This document shows positions 1 through 11,444 of a stretch of DNA of 64,000 bases, one piece after another; the stretch's first letter is position 1, and each line of letters begins with the position of its first letter. Source of the stretch: Pyrus communis. Its lineage: Eukaryota > Streptophyta > Magnoliopsida > Rosales > Rosaceae. The notes beneath the pieces were generated by a model. It did no database searches. It saw only the letters and a program-made list of their open reading frames with translations, and had not been told where the DNA came from. The position numbers were made by a program, and so were the translations under genes. Location: the NCBI RefSeq assembly GCF_963583255.1, contig NC_084815.1:1612001-1676000 (forward strand), in the 5' to 3' direction.

Positions 1-58
1 TTAGTTTTATTAGTATAAATCAATAAAAAATAAGTTTACAAATATAACTTATATGACA

Positions 59-2273
59 TGACACACCCCGACCGAGATCGGAGCGTGCTGGCCGTCACAC
101 GAATGTGACGTAGCCATGTGCACGTGCGGAAGCTAATAGGGTAGTAATATAAAAGTACGAATAATTAGAAACTAGCATACAAAGTACTAAAATAAGTGCT
201 AGTAAGTGAGATACAATTTCAGAGCAGGTCTATAGCAGCCCAAACAAAAACGACAACAGTAGTACGCCCGAAGGCGACCCTACAATGTGGAGTGTCTGTC
301 AGAACGCCGGAAAGCTCTCAAGGGAAACCACCGCAACGGCTAAGCAACTAGAACCTGGAGGGGCGCAAAACAAAAGCGTGAGTGGGCAAAAACAAAGCTC
401 TTAGAAAACCATTTAGCAAAATACATTCTAACCCCTCGCCGTAAAACCTGTATACTTCCCAGAAAATAAACATATAAACGTATGTGTAGATATGCCAATC
501 ATGCTCCATAATATGCCATTCATGCTCGAGAATATGACATGCCAAAGCCTCATAATGAATGTAAGTGCCCAGGTATACATCATATCACATCATAACATCT
601 GGCAGCCGGAGTCACCTAACGTGACCTGTACGGCTGCATCTAGAGCTCAAATCTCAATTCTATAACTGAACCTGCCCACGAGTCGGAACCACTCAAGGTG
701 GTCTGTACGACAGGCCTGGGTGTAACATATATATACGCTCTAGTGCTACGATCACGTGAAGACTGTGCGAATAATCGCGAGTTACCTACGAGTCGGAACC
801 ACCTAATGTGGTCTGTACGACAGGCCTATGCACCTAACTTGGATCCAAGCTGAGCGTGTGGTGCGGGAGGTGAACATCACGTGAAGGACTGTGCCTTACT
901 CTGGGCGGGAGCACTAACACCGGGGGTGCAGGTTATGAGCTCTCTAGGCATCTCAAACCACTACTGAAACATAAACGTGAATGTCACTTACCTGGCACTT
1001 ACATGTGCGTCCACAGCACCCAATATGCATATGTATATGTATGCCACAATAATGCATGCAATGATGCGTAAACGATAATAATAAAGTGCATGGCATAATG
1101 TAAATAACCTTTTTAATCAATTTCTGGGAATATAAATGTATATAGGTATATACGGAAAACAAAAGCCCACTCACTGGTATGTAGAAGGGTCGTAGCCCCC
1201 CTGTCTCGCGTGTGCATGCTCGTCCTCGGGGTACGTGTCACCTAAATGCGAAACAACTATAAAAACGTTAACTTTAAAGCACATAACCCATTTCTCGTAA
1301 TAACTTCTCATACATTACTCAAAATGGACAAATGAATATACCAATGTGCTCTACACAACCTCAGGATCACAACCATATTTTTAAAATAATTTTTGGACCC
1401 CGCACGCGCCCCCACGCGCCAGAACAGGCACGGACCCACGCGCCCCCACGCGCGGCCACGTGCCAGGCACACTGACGGTGTCAACAGACGCCGTTAGGAA
1501 TATTCCGTTAAACTGACGGAATATTCCGTTAAACTTAACCCCTGCCGTTAGGAATATTCCGTTAAACTTAACGGAATATTCCTGCTTCTTCTCCGATCAC
1601 CCTCGCCGGACTCCGGTCACCGGAAAACTGGCCGGAAAACTGGGAAAACTTTAAACTCACTTTTCTCCTTCGTTTTTCATCCATTTTTCACGCATTTTAT
1701 ACCAAAATGAAGCCCTAAACCTCATCTACCACGTTGGACTAGTTTTAGAGCCTAAAAACAACTGGAATAAACTTTTCAAAAACATGGAAAATCGGCCAAA
1801 CTTACAGTTTTTGGTTCCAACGTCCAAAACCGTCCAACGATGCACTCCCAAGCTCCTTGGGACCTCACCAACACAACTACAACCTTCAAAAGTCCAAAAA
1901 CTAACTAGATTAAACTTGCATGAACAGTACACAATTCGGACCACTTCGAATCGACGTGAAAATGGTAGTTTCCTTACCTGAAAATGGTATGGCTGTGCTC
2001 GCCTTGACCTCACAAATCCAAATGTGTCCCTGGTTTCCTCGATCTGCTAAGGTTTGAGGGTTCTTGGTGTGTGTCCGTACGTTAAAGGTGGAAGAGAAGA
2101 GAAAGAGAGAGAGACGGGAGAGACAGAGGAAAAAGGAAAGTGACTGTGTGTGTGAGTGTGTGGTCCAACACATGCCACACCACACAAAACAACCCACAAC
2201 AAGACAAAACGAACTAGGGGCAATCATGTAATTTCACACGTACGGTTCGATATTTCCGGGACGGGATGTCACA
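59..2273 (-). repeat. 3' LTR of the gypsy element
   Basis: About 2,215 bp, ending in TG/CA. It holds two copies of a roughly 40-bp module built round 'gagtcggaaccac' (near 670-710 and 785-825), a cluster of GGAATATTCCGTTAA units at 1495-1585, and a short TG tract near 2145-2162. It is shorter than its partner LTR by one 54-bp GGAATATTCC-type unit and about 18 bp of TG repeat. Confidence 0.93.
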
Positions 2274-2286
2274 ACCTTCCCACCTT
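2274..2286 (-). other. Polypurine tract
   Basis: The minus strand reads AAGGTGGGAAGGT immediately before the TG of the 3' LTR. This is the expected plus-strand primer site for reverse transcription. Confidence 0.85.
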
Positions 2287-2330
2287 AATAGAATTTCGTC
2301 CCGAAATTCAAAACAACAAAGCAGCAACCC

Positions 2331-3695
2331 CTAGTGGTCAAAGAACAATCGAGGGTACAAATCCCTCATCCAATCCTCTGTCTCCCACGTCGCTTCTTCG
2401 ACTGAATGATTCCTCCACAAAACTTTCACTAGATTCACCGTCTTGTTCCTCAGAACCTTTTCTTTCCAATCTAGTATCGTCACCGGCTCCTCGTCGTACG
2501 TCAAATCTGGATTAATCTCTAACGGTTGAGGAGGTATCACATGAGATGGATCAGCAACATAATGTCGGAGCATAGACACGTGAAAAACATTATGCACTCT
2601 AGCCAACTCCGGAGGCAACTCCAACCTGTAAGCTACCTCACCAACTCGTTTTGTGACCACGTATGGTCCGATGTACCTGGGACTCAACTTCCCCTTCTTT
2701 CCGAACCGCACAACACCTCTCCACGGTGAAAGTTTCAGAAATACCCAATCTCCGACCTCATATGTTCTGTCCGTAGCATGCCGATCCGCTAGACTCTTCT
2801 GCCTGTCCTGAGCTGCTTTCAGGTTAGACTTGATTACCTGAACATTCCGAGTAGTCTCCTCAACAATCTCTGGACCCACTAAAACTCTTTCTCCAACCTC
2901 TGACCAACATAACGGTGTGCGACAAGCTCTGCCATACAAGGCCTCAAATGGCGCCATGCCAGTGCTCGAATGAAAACTATTGTTGTAGGCAAATTCCATC
3001 AAATCTAACCGCTGGTGCCAAGCATCACCAAACTGCAACACCGAAGCTCGCAGCATATCCTCCAAGGTCTGAATAGTTCTCTCTGACTGTCCGTCTGTCT
3101 GTGGATGATACGCCGTACTGTAAAGTAATCTCGTGCCCAAAGCTTCCTGAAAAGCCACCCAAAACTTAGATGTGAAACGTGGATCACGATCCGAGACAAT
3201 ATTCACAGGGACACCATGATACTTCACAACCTTCGAGATAAACAACTCTGCTAAACGGCTCAAAGAATACTTCTCCCTCACTGGAATAAAATGTGCCGAT
3301 TTAGTAAGCCGATCAACGATCACCCAAATGCCGTCAAAGCCATTATGTGTACGCGGGAGCTTGTACACAAAATCCATGGTGATATTTTCCCATTTCCACT
3401 CTGGAACGGGAAGTGGCTGCAACAACCCAAACGGCTTCTTCCTCTCTGCTTTAACCTGCTGACAAACAGCACACCTGCTCACATACTCGGCTATCTCCCT
3501 CTTCATACCCGGCCAATAATAAAACGGTCGAATGGTATGATACATTTTAGTAGCTCCTGGATGCATGGCATAAGCCGAGATATGTGCTTCATCGAGAATT
3601 TCTTTCTTCAACTCCACACTATTAGGCACGAACATTCTACCCTCTAGCATCAACATGCCATCTGAATCACGAACTTTGAGGTCTCGCCTCCTTCC
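2331..3695 (-). CDS. pol: gypsy Pol part 2: integrase with chromodomain-like tail
   Basis: Same reading phase as the RT section, resuming after the TAA at 3696-3698; the first Met is at 3656. It carries an HHCC zinc module (paired His, then CAVCQQ). The DDE core has its first Asp in ITMDFVYKL, its second in VSDRDPRF and its Glu in the TDGQSERTIQTLED box. The C-terminal 50 residues (VTILDWKEKVL...VLWRNHSVEEATWE) fit a chromodomain, which is known to steer chromovirus insertion. It stops at 2331, only 57 bp before the LTR. Confidence 0.9.
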   Translation of the reverse strand, partial: GRRRDLKVRDSDGMLMLEGRMFVPNSVELKKEILDEAHISAYAMHPGATKMYHTIRPFYYWPGMKREIAEYVSRCAVCQQVKAERKKPFGLLQPLPVPEWKWENITMDFVYKLPRTHNGFDGIWVIVDRLTKSAHFIPVREKYSLSRLAELFISKVVKYHGVPVNIVSDRDPRFTSKFWVAFQEALGTRLLYSTAYHPQTDGQSERTIQTLEDMLRASVLQFGDAWHQRLDLMEFAYNNSFHSSTGMAPFEALYGRACRTPLCWSEVGERVLVGPEIVEETTRNVQVIKSNLKAAQDRQKSLADRHATDRTYEVGDWVFLKLSPWRGVVRFGKKGKLSPRYIGPYVVTKRVGEVAYRLELPPELARVHNVFHVSMLRHYVADPSHVIPPQPLEINPDLTYDEEPVTILDWKEKVLRNKTVNLVKVLWRNHSVEEATWETEDWMRDLYPRLFFDH

Positions 3696-5855
3696 TTACT
3701 CTCGAGCTTGGATTAGTTCTTGAGTTTCCTGATCAGCTACCTGAACTTCAAGCACCCGATCGATCAAAATTGGCCTAACTTGAAAATTAGCAAGTAAAGC
3801 CACATCTCGGTCTTCTGCTTCTAACCTTACTCCCGTAGCACGCAACTCCGCCAAAAGAGGAATATGACTAGCGTACAACGCATTAATACGGCCTTGAGAC
3901 TTCCTGCTAAGTGCATCGGCCACTACGTTCGCACGACCAGGATGATAATCAATCGTGCAATCGTAATCGCTGAGCAACTCCAACCACCTCCGCTGGCGAA
4001 GATTAAGCTCTTTCTGAGTAAAAAGATATTGGAGACTCTTGTGATCCGTAAAGATCCTACACTTCTCTCCGTAAAGATAGTGTCTCCACAACTTCAACGC
4101 AAAGATGATAGCAGCCAACTCCAAATCATGTGTAGGGTAATTCGACTCATGAGGTTTCAACTGCCGTGAAGCATAAGCAATCACCCTACCATGCTGCATC
4201 AACACACATCCCAGACCATTCAAGGAAGCATCGCTATAAACCTCGAAATCACCACTATCGTCCGAGAGTGCCAAAACCGGTGCATGAGTGAGACAATGCT
4301 TCAACTGCTGGAAACTCTGCTCACATTTATCGTCCCACTCAAATTTAACATCCTTCCTCGTTAACCTCGTCAGTGGCAAGTTAATCACCGAAAAATCCTT
4401 AACGAATCTCCGATAATACCCCGCCAAGCCAAGAAAACTTCTCACCTCGGTGACGGTTCGCGGTTGCTCCCAACTCTCCACAGCTGCAACCTTCTGAGGG
4501 TCCACCAAAATACCCTGAGCAGAAATGATGTGCCCCAAAAATGCAACTTGATCTAACCAGAACTGGCACTTGTTAAACTTAGCATACAATTGGTGTTCCC
4601 TCAACCTCTTCAACACCAACGTAAGATGTCGAACATGCTCCGCTTTCGACTTAGAATACACCAGAATATCGTCAATGAAGACAATAACAAATCTATCCAA
4701 GTAAGGCTGGAATACCCGGTTCATTAAATCCATGAAGGCTGCTGGTGCATTCGTCAACCCAAATGGCATAACCAGAAACTCGTAATGACCGTAACGAGTT
4801 CTGAATGCCGTCTTAGGGACATCATCCCTACTGATCTTCAGCTGATAGTAACCAGACCTCAAGTCTATCTTAGAGAACACACAAGCACCTCTCAGCTGAT
4901 CGAACAAATCATCGATACGAGGCAATGGGTAACGGTTTTTAATCGTCACCCGATTCAATTGCCTGTAGTCGATGCACAGCCTCAAAGTTCCATCCTTCTT
5001 CCTCACAAACAGAACTGGAGCGCCCCAAGGCGAAGTACTAGGCTGAATAAATCCCTTATCCACTAACTCCTGCAATTGAACCTTCAATTCCCTTAACTCT
5101 GCGGGAGCCATACGATAAGGAGTTAGAGAAATAGGATTAGTACCTGGAAGTAACTCAATGGTGAACTCTACGTCTCGATCTGGGGGTAGACCAGGCAAAT
5201 CCTCCGGAAAAACGTCAGAAAAGTGTCTGACCACTCTCACATCCTCAACTCTACCAGGAGCGGCCTCATCTAACACCACATGTGCTAGGTACCTCTGGCA
5301 ACCTTTAGACAATAACTTTTTCGCTCGCAGCGCCGAAATAACACCATGTCTCACCCCACTCTGCTCACCCACGAAAGTAACCGCAGGTAGTCCAGGTCGG
5401 TGAAACGTGACTACTTTCCCGTAACAGTCAATGTTGGCACGATAGAAGTGCAACCAATCCGTGCCCAGAATCACATCAAAATCCACAATATCTAACGGAA
5501 TAAGATCGGCTGATAAAGCAACACCCTCTACGATCACTGGACACCCTGGGTACACACAATCTACAACACATCTCTCTCCTCTAGGCATAGCGAACTCTAA
5601 ATCGTACCCTAGAGGTGTGGGGCGAGGTTGCGTCACTTGAGCAAATGTATGAGAAATTACGGAATGCGTAGCTCCACAATCAATTAAGACTCTAGCGAAA
5701 CAACCAAGAATGTTCAACGTACCCATAATCAAGTCCGGGTTGTTCTGAGCGTCCTGCAGAGAAATATTGTGAAGACGCCCCTGTCCCTGCTGACGCCCGC
5801 CACGGCCTCTGCTCGCCTGAACGCCGCGTCCCTGAGCACCACGCCCCTGACTGGG
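3696..5855 (-). CDS. pol: gypsy Pol part 1: protease, reverse transcriptase, RNase H
   Basis: Open and in phase with gag directly after the TAG at 5856. The first Met is at 5732, but the true product is probably part of a Gag-Pol polyprotein. The retropepsin motif is [12 protein letters not shown], with Cys where Ser is usual (DSGA becomes DCGA). The RT shows the [15 protein letters not shown] and LCIDYRQLN motifs and the catalytic FIDDIL box. RNase H follows, with [12 protein letters not shown], the [12 protein letters not shown] box and FTDHKSL. The frame ends at a TAA (3696-3698) before the integrase. Enzymatic residues of RT and RNase H look intact by eye. The DCGA protease variant is unusual. 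Confidence 0.9.
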   Translation of the reverse strand, partial: PSQGRGAQGRGVQASRGRGGRQQGQGRLHNISLQDAQNNPDLIMGTLNILGCFARVLIDCGATHSVISHTFAQVTQPRPTPLGYDLEFAMPRGERCVVDCVYPGCPVIVEGVALSADLIPLDIVDFDVILGTDWLHFYRANIDCYGKVVTFHRPGLPAVTFVGEQSGVRHGVISALRAKKLLSKGCQRYLAHVVLDEAAPGRVEDVRVVRHFSDVFPEDLPGLPPDRDVEFTIELLPGTNPISLTPYRMAPAELRELKVQLQELVDKGFIQPSTSPWGAPVLFVRKKDGTLRLCIDYRQLNRVTIKNRYPLPRIDDLFDQLRGACVFSKIDLRSGYYQLKISRDDVPKTAFRTRYGHYEFLVMPFGLTNAPAAFMDLMNRVFQPYLDRFVIVFIDDILVYSKSKAEHVRHLTLVLKRLREHQLYAKFNKCQFWLDQVAFLGHIISAQGILVDPQKVAAVESWEQPRTVTEVRSFLGLAGYYRRFVKDFSVINLPLTRLTRKDVKFEWDDKCEQSFQQLKHCLTHAPVLALSDDSGDFEVYSDASLNGLGCVLMQHGRVIAYASRQLKPHESNYPTHDLELAAIIFALKLWRHYLYGEKCRIFTDHKSLQYLFTQKELNLRQRRWLELLSDYDCTIDYHPGRANVVADALSRKSQGRINALYASHIPLLAELRATGVRLEAEDRDVALLANFQVRPILIDRVLEVQVADQETQELIQARE

Positions 5856-7148
5856 CTAGCCCGACTGTCTCGAAGACCCTGCACTGCTAGTGGCAATCTC
5901 CCCCTGCTGATACTGTCCTCCCTGATACCACTGAGAACCACCCGCTGGAGCTGGAGGATACGGCATATAGCCGCCTGAATACTGGGGATAGCCACCCAAG
6001 GAATAGGGGTCCTGAGGGTGCTGATACTGCCCCGGAGCATAAGGGACAGCATCACCCTGATAGTGGTAAGCACCACCTCGACCCGTCTGGCCGTAACTAC
6101 TAGGACCCTGGATCTGCTGAAGTGGTGTAGGTGGCGGCATAAAGGTCTGCTGTGGTTTCTGCTGCTGTTGACCCTGGGGACAATTCGCCGCTCTATGTCC
6201 CACCTGTCCACATGTGAAACAGCCGTTGCTACCACGTCTACACTCACCAAAATGCCGGTTGTTACACCTGCGGCAAATAGGGGCTCTGCCTCGACCACCA
6301 TCGCCCTGCCTCTGGCCTCTAGCGCCACCAGAAAATCTACCTCCACGGCCCTGTCCAGTGGCACTGAAGCCACCACTCGAAGAACTCGAGCTAGCACCAC
6401 CCCTCTTGAAGTTCTGAGTCTGACGGGGCCCGAGCGATACCTGACCTTTGCCTTTGTCATCTTTCTTCTGGTTGCTGTCATTCTCTTCATCAGTGTCGCT
6501 CGACATATTCTCAGAATCCTCGATCCTCAGTAATATCTCATAGAAGTCCCGGTAAGTCTCGTTGTGGACAGTAGACGCCATAGAACGCCACTTCTTCCTG
6601 GTGCCCAAACGGAAAAGACGGAGCATCTCCGCCGGATTACCAGCGACATCAGGGTGATAACGAGACAAGTCTGTAAACTTCCGGTAGTACTCATTCGCTG
6701 ACATCTTCCGCTGTTTCAGTTCGGTAAACTCCTGCTTCTTTCTATCGATGTACTCAGGGGGCACATACCTCCTCCTGAACAAATCCGTAAAAACATTCCA
6801 ATCAATCCTCTGATCCGGAGTCAACCTACGGAGCTCCTGCTCCCACAAAGCTGCCGACTCCGTATCCAGAAACCACGAGGTCGTCTCGACCCACCTCTCC
6901 ATAGGCAAGTTCCCCTGATTATGCAGCACACGGAAGGTCTTCTCTAAGTGTTCTAGCCAGCGCTCTGCGCCCTCGTGCCCCTCACTGCCCTTAAACTTAT
7001 CCAACTTCAGATTGTACATAGTCTCCAGAGGAGTCCTCTGGGGAGGGCGCATCACTGACTGAAGGGCTGTAGCAAAAGCTTCCCCCAACTGAGTAATATC
7101 GGGGAAACTAGGCTCAGAAGAGCGACGGGGTTCCCGACGAGGCGGCAT
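5856..7148 (-). CDS. gag: gypsy Gag (capsid/nucleocapsid)
   Basis: Structural polyprotein that packages the element RNA. The chosen start is the Met of MPPRRE at 7148. The frame stays open to 7187, but MPPRRE is a common gag start in this family. The N-terminal half has the retrotransposon Gag fold signature (RWLEHLEKTF, then FRRRYVPPEYIDRKKQEF). Then comes an acidic and Gly/Arg/Ser-rich linker and a CCHC zinc knuckle, CFTCGQVGHRAANC, preceded by a second Cys/His cluster. The Pro/Gln/Tyr-rich tail ends at a TAG (5856-5858) that is in phase with the protease-RT frame downstream. Without that stop, Gag would be continuous with Pol, as is usual for this clade. Confidence 0.9.
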   Translation of the reverse strand: MPPRREPRRSSEPSFPDITQLGEAFATALQSVMRPPQRTPLETMYNLKLDKFKGSEGHEGAERWLEHLEKTFRVLHNQGNLPMERWVETTSWFLDTESAALWEQELRRLTPDQRIDWNVFTDLFRRRYVPPEYIDRKKQEFTELKQRKMSANEYYRKFTDLSRYHPDVAGNPAEMLRLFRLGTRKKWRSMASTVHNETYRDFYEILLRIEDSENMSSDTDEENDSNQKKDDKGKGQVSLGPRQTQNFKRGGASSSSSSGGFSATGQGRGGRFSGGARGQRQGDGGRGRAPICRRCNNRHFGECRRGSNGCFTCGQVGHRAANCPQGQQQQKPQQTFMPPPTPLQQIQGPSSYGQTGRGGAYHYQGDAVPYAPGQYQHPQDPYSLGGYPQYSGGYMPYPPAPAGGSQWYQGGQYQQGEIATSSAGSSRQSG

Positions 7149-7210
7149 AGTTCTGACAGAAGACACCAAAACCATTAGAATACTCACACAGACACAGGAC
7201 TGCCAAACCT

Positions 7211-7224
7211 AAGCTCTGATACCA
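7211..7224 (-). other. Primer-binding site (initiator Met tRNA)
   Basis: On the minus strand this reads TGGTATCAGAGCTT, the standard plant retroelement primer-binding site complementary to tRNA-iMet. It lies 3 bp inside the 5' LTR and fixes the minus-strand orientation. Confidence 0.93.
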
Positions 7225-7227
7225 AAC

Positions 7228-9372
7228 TGACACACCCCGACCGAGATTGAAGCGTGCTGGCCGTCACACGAAGGTGACGTAGCCATGTGCACGTGCGGAA
7301 GCTAATAGGGTAGTAATATAAAAGTACAAATAATTAGAAACTAGCATACAAAGTACTAAAATAAGTGCTAGTAAGTGAGATACAATTTCAGAGCAGGTCT
7401 ATAGCAGCCCAAACAAAAACGACAACAGTAGTACGCCCGAAGGCGACCCTACAATGTGGAGTGTCTGTCAGAACGTCGGAAAGCTCTCAAGGGAAACCAC
7501 CGCAATGGCTAAGCAACTAGAACCTGGAGGGGCGCAAAACAAAAGCGTGAGTGGGCAAAAACAAAGTTCTTAGAAAACCATTTAGCAAAATACATTCTAG
7601 CCCCTCGCCGTAAAACCTGTATACTTCCCAGAAAATAAACATATAAACGTATGTGTAGATATGCCAATCATGCTCCATAATATGCCATTCATGCTCGAGA
7701 ATATGCCATGCCAAAGCCTCATAATGAATGTAAGTGCCCAGGTATACATCATATCACATCATAACATCTGGCAGCCGGAGTCACCTAACGTGACCTGTAC
7801 GGCTGCATCTAGAGCTCAAATTTCAATTCTATAATTGAACCTGCCCACGAGTCGGAACCACTCAAGGTGGTCTGTACGACAGGCCTGGGTGTAACATATA
7901 TATACGCTCTAGTGCTACGATCACGTGAAGACTGTGCGAATAATCGCGAGTCACCTACGAGTCGGAACCACCTAATGTGGTATGTACGACAGGCCTATGC
8001 ACCTAACTTGGATCCAAGCTGAGCGTGTGGTGCGGGAGGTGAACATCACGTGAAGGAATGTGCCCTACTCTGGGCGGGAGCACTAAAACCGGGGGTGCAG
8101 GTTATGAGCTCTCTAGGCATCTCAAACCACTACTGAAACATAAACGTGAATGTCACTTACCTGGCACTTACCTGTACGTCCACAGCACCCAATATGCATA
8201 TGTATATGTATGCCACAATAATGCATGCAATGATGCGTAAACGATAATAATAAAGTGCATGGCATAATGTAAATAACCCTTTTAATCAATTTCTGGGAAT
8301 ATAAATGTATATAGGTATATACGGAAAACAAAAGCCCACTCACTGGTATGTAGAAGGGTCGTAGCCCCCCTGTCTCGCGTGTGCACGCTCGTCCTCGGGG
8401 TACGTGTCACCTAAATGCGAAACAACTATAAAAACGTTAACTTTAAAGCACATAACCCATTTCTCGTAATAACTTCTCATACATTGCTCAAAATGGACAA
8501 ATGAATATACCAATGTGCTCTACACAACCTCAGGATCACAACCATATTTTTAAAATAATTTTTGGACCCCGCACGCGCCCCCACGCGCCAGAACAGGCAC
8601 GGACCCACGCGCCCCCACGCGCGGCCACGTGCCAGGCACACTGACGGTGTCAACAGACGCCGTCAGGAATATTCCGTTAAACTGACGGAATATTCCGTTA
8701 AACTTAACCCCTGCCGTTAGGAATATTCCGTTAAACTGACGGAATATTCCGTTAAACTTAACCCCTGCCGTTAGGAATATTCCGTTAAACTTAACGGAAT
8801 ATTCCTGCTTCTTCTTCGATCACCCTCGCCGGACTCCGGTCACCGGAAAACTGGCCGGAAAACTGGGAAAACTTTAAACTCACTTTTCTCCTTCGTTTTT
8901 CATCCATTTTTCACACATTTTATACCAAAATGAAGCCCTAAACCTCATCTACCACGTTGGACTAGTTTTAGAGCCTAAAAACAACTGGAATAAACTTTTC
9001 AAAAACATGGAAAATCGGCCAAACTTACAGTTCTTGGTTCCAACGTCCAAAACCGTCCAACGATGCACTTCCAAGCTCCTTGGGACCTCACCAACACAAC
9101 TACAACCTTCAAAAGTCCAAAAACTAACTAGATTAAACTTGCATGAACAGTACACAATTCGGACCACTTCGAATCGACGTGAAAATGGTAGTTTCCTTAC
9201 CTGAAAATGGTATGGCTGTGCTCGCCTTGACCTCACAAATCCAAATGTGTCCCTGGTTTCCTCGATCTGCTAAGGTTTGAGGGTTCTTGGTGTGTGTCCG
9301 TACGTTAAAGGTGGAAGAGAAGAGAAAGAGAGAGAGACGGGAGAGACAGAGGAAAAAGGAAAGTGACTGTGT

Positions 9373-9403
<31 letters not shown>

Positions 9404-9514
9404 GTCCAACACATGCCACACCACACAAAACAACCCACAACAAGACAAAACGAACTAGGGGCAATCATGTAATTTCACACGTACGGTTTGATATTTCCAG
9501 GACGGGATGTCACA
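7228..9514 (-). repeat. 5' LTR of the gypsy element
   Basis: About 2,287 bp, nearly identical to 59-2273. It has one extra 54-bp repeat unit near 8680-8790 and a longer TG microsatellite near 9380-9402. The sense-strand promoter of the element should lie in here. I did not assign a TATA box. Confidence 0.93.
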
Positions 9515-9968
9515 TGACACAAGTAAACCATCACGTACATTTTCATCAAATGAAATAAAGGATTATCTAAATTTTTTTGTCCATATTCTTTATAGGTGGT
9601 TCTATCCACACATTTGTTTCTTACATTTCACACACCTACTATTAATTTTTATCTTTTGATTCTTTTTAATTCATTCGATTTGACCGAGTCAAATATTGAG
9701 AAAAATATGTGTGAAGTAAAAAAGTATATGTAGAGAGCATCAGAATATGTAGAAAGCATCCGACAATTATTGTCTACAGTCTAGTTTCCTTTATGTCTAA
9801 ATCAAGTGGTGGATTGCCTAATAATTAGAACATTTCTCTTCGCCCATTGCGTCTTAGGTCCAAACTTTCTTTCTTTTCCTAGTAAATTAATTTAGAATAT
9901 CATCTTAACAAAAAAAAGGAAAAAATTCGGAATTTCGCCTCTATCTCGAGAGATTTTTCAGTGTGACC
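9515..9968. other. Spacer between gypsy element and MULE
   Basis: AT-rich DNA of about 450 bp. I see no gene or clear repeat in it. Confidence 0.6.
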
Positions 9969-9976
9969 GTCATATG

Positions 9977-10534
9977 GGAGAAAAACTTGTGTGGGGCTTT
10001 ACTTGCCACTGGATTTTGTTGAGTGACACTACAATCCAATCAAAACTCGCAACGTGGCAAGTCTTAAATATTATCTTTTATTATTTTTCTTTAATATTTA
10101 AAACTTTCATAATTATATTTCCTATTAATTGATATAAGATTAATTTAAGATTTCAATTTTCCTCTGATCTCCTCTGTCTTCCCTTTTTCTTCTCAAATTT
10201 TCTCTCTGCCAGTGCCGGCTTCTTCCCCACTCTGTGCATTTCCTTCCTTCATAAGAATAATGGGAAAACAAATTAAACCATCTTCTCCATCTATAATGAA
10301 ATAAAACTGTGATATATATATATTCTAACACAGGCTTGATGTTTAACGAAATTTGTTTGTTCCTTTTTTTTCATTTTTTTTTCCTCTTCTCATTCTCGCT
10401 TATTTTTCTTCCCCAGTTTTCTCTGCCGTGTGCAGTCTTCTTCCCCCTCTTTATTTCCTTTCTTCATAAGAATATGGGGCAAAAACAAAGTCATCTTCTC
10501 CAAACCTTTACTTCTTTTTTTCGTTTTTTTCTTT

Positions 10535-10572
<38 letters not shown>

Positions 10573-11124
10573 AGCTGTTTATTAATTTTTTTTTTTTTCA
10601 ATTATAAGCACAATTTCATTGCCCAACAACTCGTCCTGTTTTATATATTCCTGAGTTGTAATTTGCGTGTTTATGTTTTTCCTATAAAGGATTAGAATAT
10701 TTTGGAGCAAACTCTAAATACAATCTTGCAGACTCACTCCATACAATCGAGTTGATCTTTTCACAATTTATTGGTTATCCTTCACTTTATTTTGGTTGAA
10801 GTACAACTATTTTGGCTGATTATCCATCTTTAACATGATGGTAGAAGTGGGAGAGAGAGAAGAAACTGAAGACTTCTACAGCAAAACATAAAAGTACCAA
10901 AAGGGAAAATTTGGGAAGAAAAAGAGGGAGGGGGAGAAGAAAAATATACATCAAATTAATCTCATGATGTATATTAATTAGTAGGAAAAATAATTATGAG
11001 AATTTTAAATATAAAAGAATGATAAAAGATAATATTTAAGACTTGCCATGTGGCAAGTTTTAATTGGATTGTAGTGTCACTTAGCAAAATTCAGTGGCAA
11101 GCAAAGCCCCACACAAGTTTTTCT
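9977..11124. mobile_element. Non-autonomous Mutator-like element (MULE) with ~165-bp TIRs
   Basis: Inverted arms at about 9977-10145 and 10960-11124 match over most of their length. Both outer ends read GAGAAAAACTTGTGTGGGGC. A 9-bp target duplication (cgtcatatg) sits at 9968-9976 and 11125-11133. Long TIRs with a 9-bp duplication are diagnostic of MULEs. The inside has no transposase. It has poly-T tracts and an internal direct duplication (about 10160-10290 against 10370-10500, both with CTTCCCC...CTTCATAAGAAT). The element ends about 310 bp upstream of the IQM-type start codon, so it lies in that gene's promoter region. Confidence 0.87.
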
Positions 11125-11383
11125 CGTCATATGAAGTGATATACCATGTATCACTATATAAATAGTAAGATATATGTGCTAAAAAGTTCATAACTTAAAA
11201 ACATAAAAATTTTCACTATTTACATAAAAACACTTGATATACTACTGTGTACAGTGCCCGATCTGCACTCCAAGCGCGTGCCACGCAGCCTCTCACTCCC
11301 AAAAACCCAGACGTTTAGTAAATGCATTAAAGTTGACCGGTAAGTTTCCCGGTAAAACCACCCCCACACCTCCATTTCCCCCA

Positions 11384-11390
11384 TATAAAA
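11384..11390 (+). promoter_or_regulatory. TATA box of the IQM-type gene
   Basis: TATAAAA lies 55 bp before the start codon at 11445, in a C-rich stretch. This implies a short 5' leader of about 30 nt. It is only 250 bp from the end of the upstream MULE. Confidence 0.6.
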
Positions 11391-11444
11391 TTCATTGAAC
11401 TCTCCGAACTCCGACCATATTTTCGACTCTCTCTTATCGAAAAA

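Larger units (their letters stand above)
59..9514 (-). mobile_element. Ty3/gypsy LTR retrotransposon, chromovirus (Tekay/Del-like), nearly intact
   Basis: A complete LTR element read on the minus strand. Its LTRs lie at 59-2273 and 7228-9514, and a 5-bp target duplication (tgaca) sits at 54-58 and 9515-9519. In sense orientation each LTR runs TGTGACATC...GGTGTGTCA. A primer-binding site matching the 3' end of initiator-Met tRNA lies next to the 5' LTR (7211-7224), and a polypurine tract lies next to the 3' LTR (2274-2286). The order gag, protease, RT, RNase H, integrase, chromodomain-like tail is that of chromoviruses, and long LTRs suit the Tekay/Del clade (family knowledge). The coding frame is one phase from 7148 down to 2331, broken only by stops at 5856-5858 and 3696-3698. 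The LTRs are almost identical apart from two repeat-length changes, so the insertion looks recent. Confidence 0.95.

Noticed and set aside
2156..2515. Plus-strand frames across the gypsy LTR/pol end and pol
   Set aside because: Opposite-strand shadows of the integrase; no family similarity.
5729..6490. 253-codon open frame overlapping gypsy gag
   Set aside because: An Arg/Val-rich shifted reading of the gag Gly/Arg/Gln-rich region; no domain. The gag frame carries the real signatures.
10309..10695. 128-codon Phe-rich frame
   Set aside because: Produced by poly-T tracts inside a non-coding MULE.
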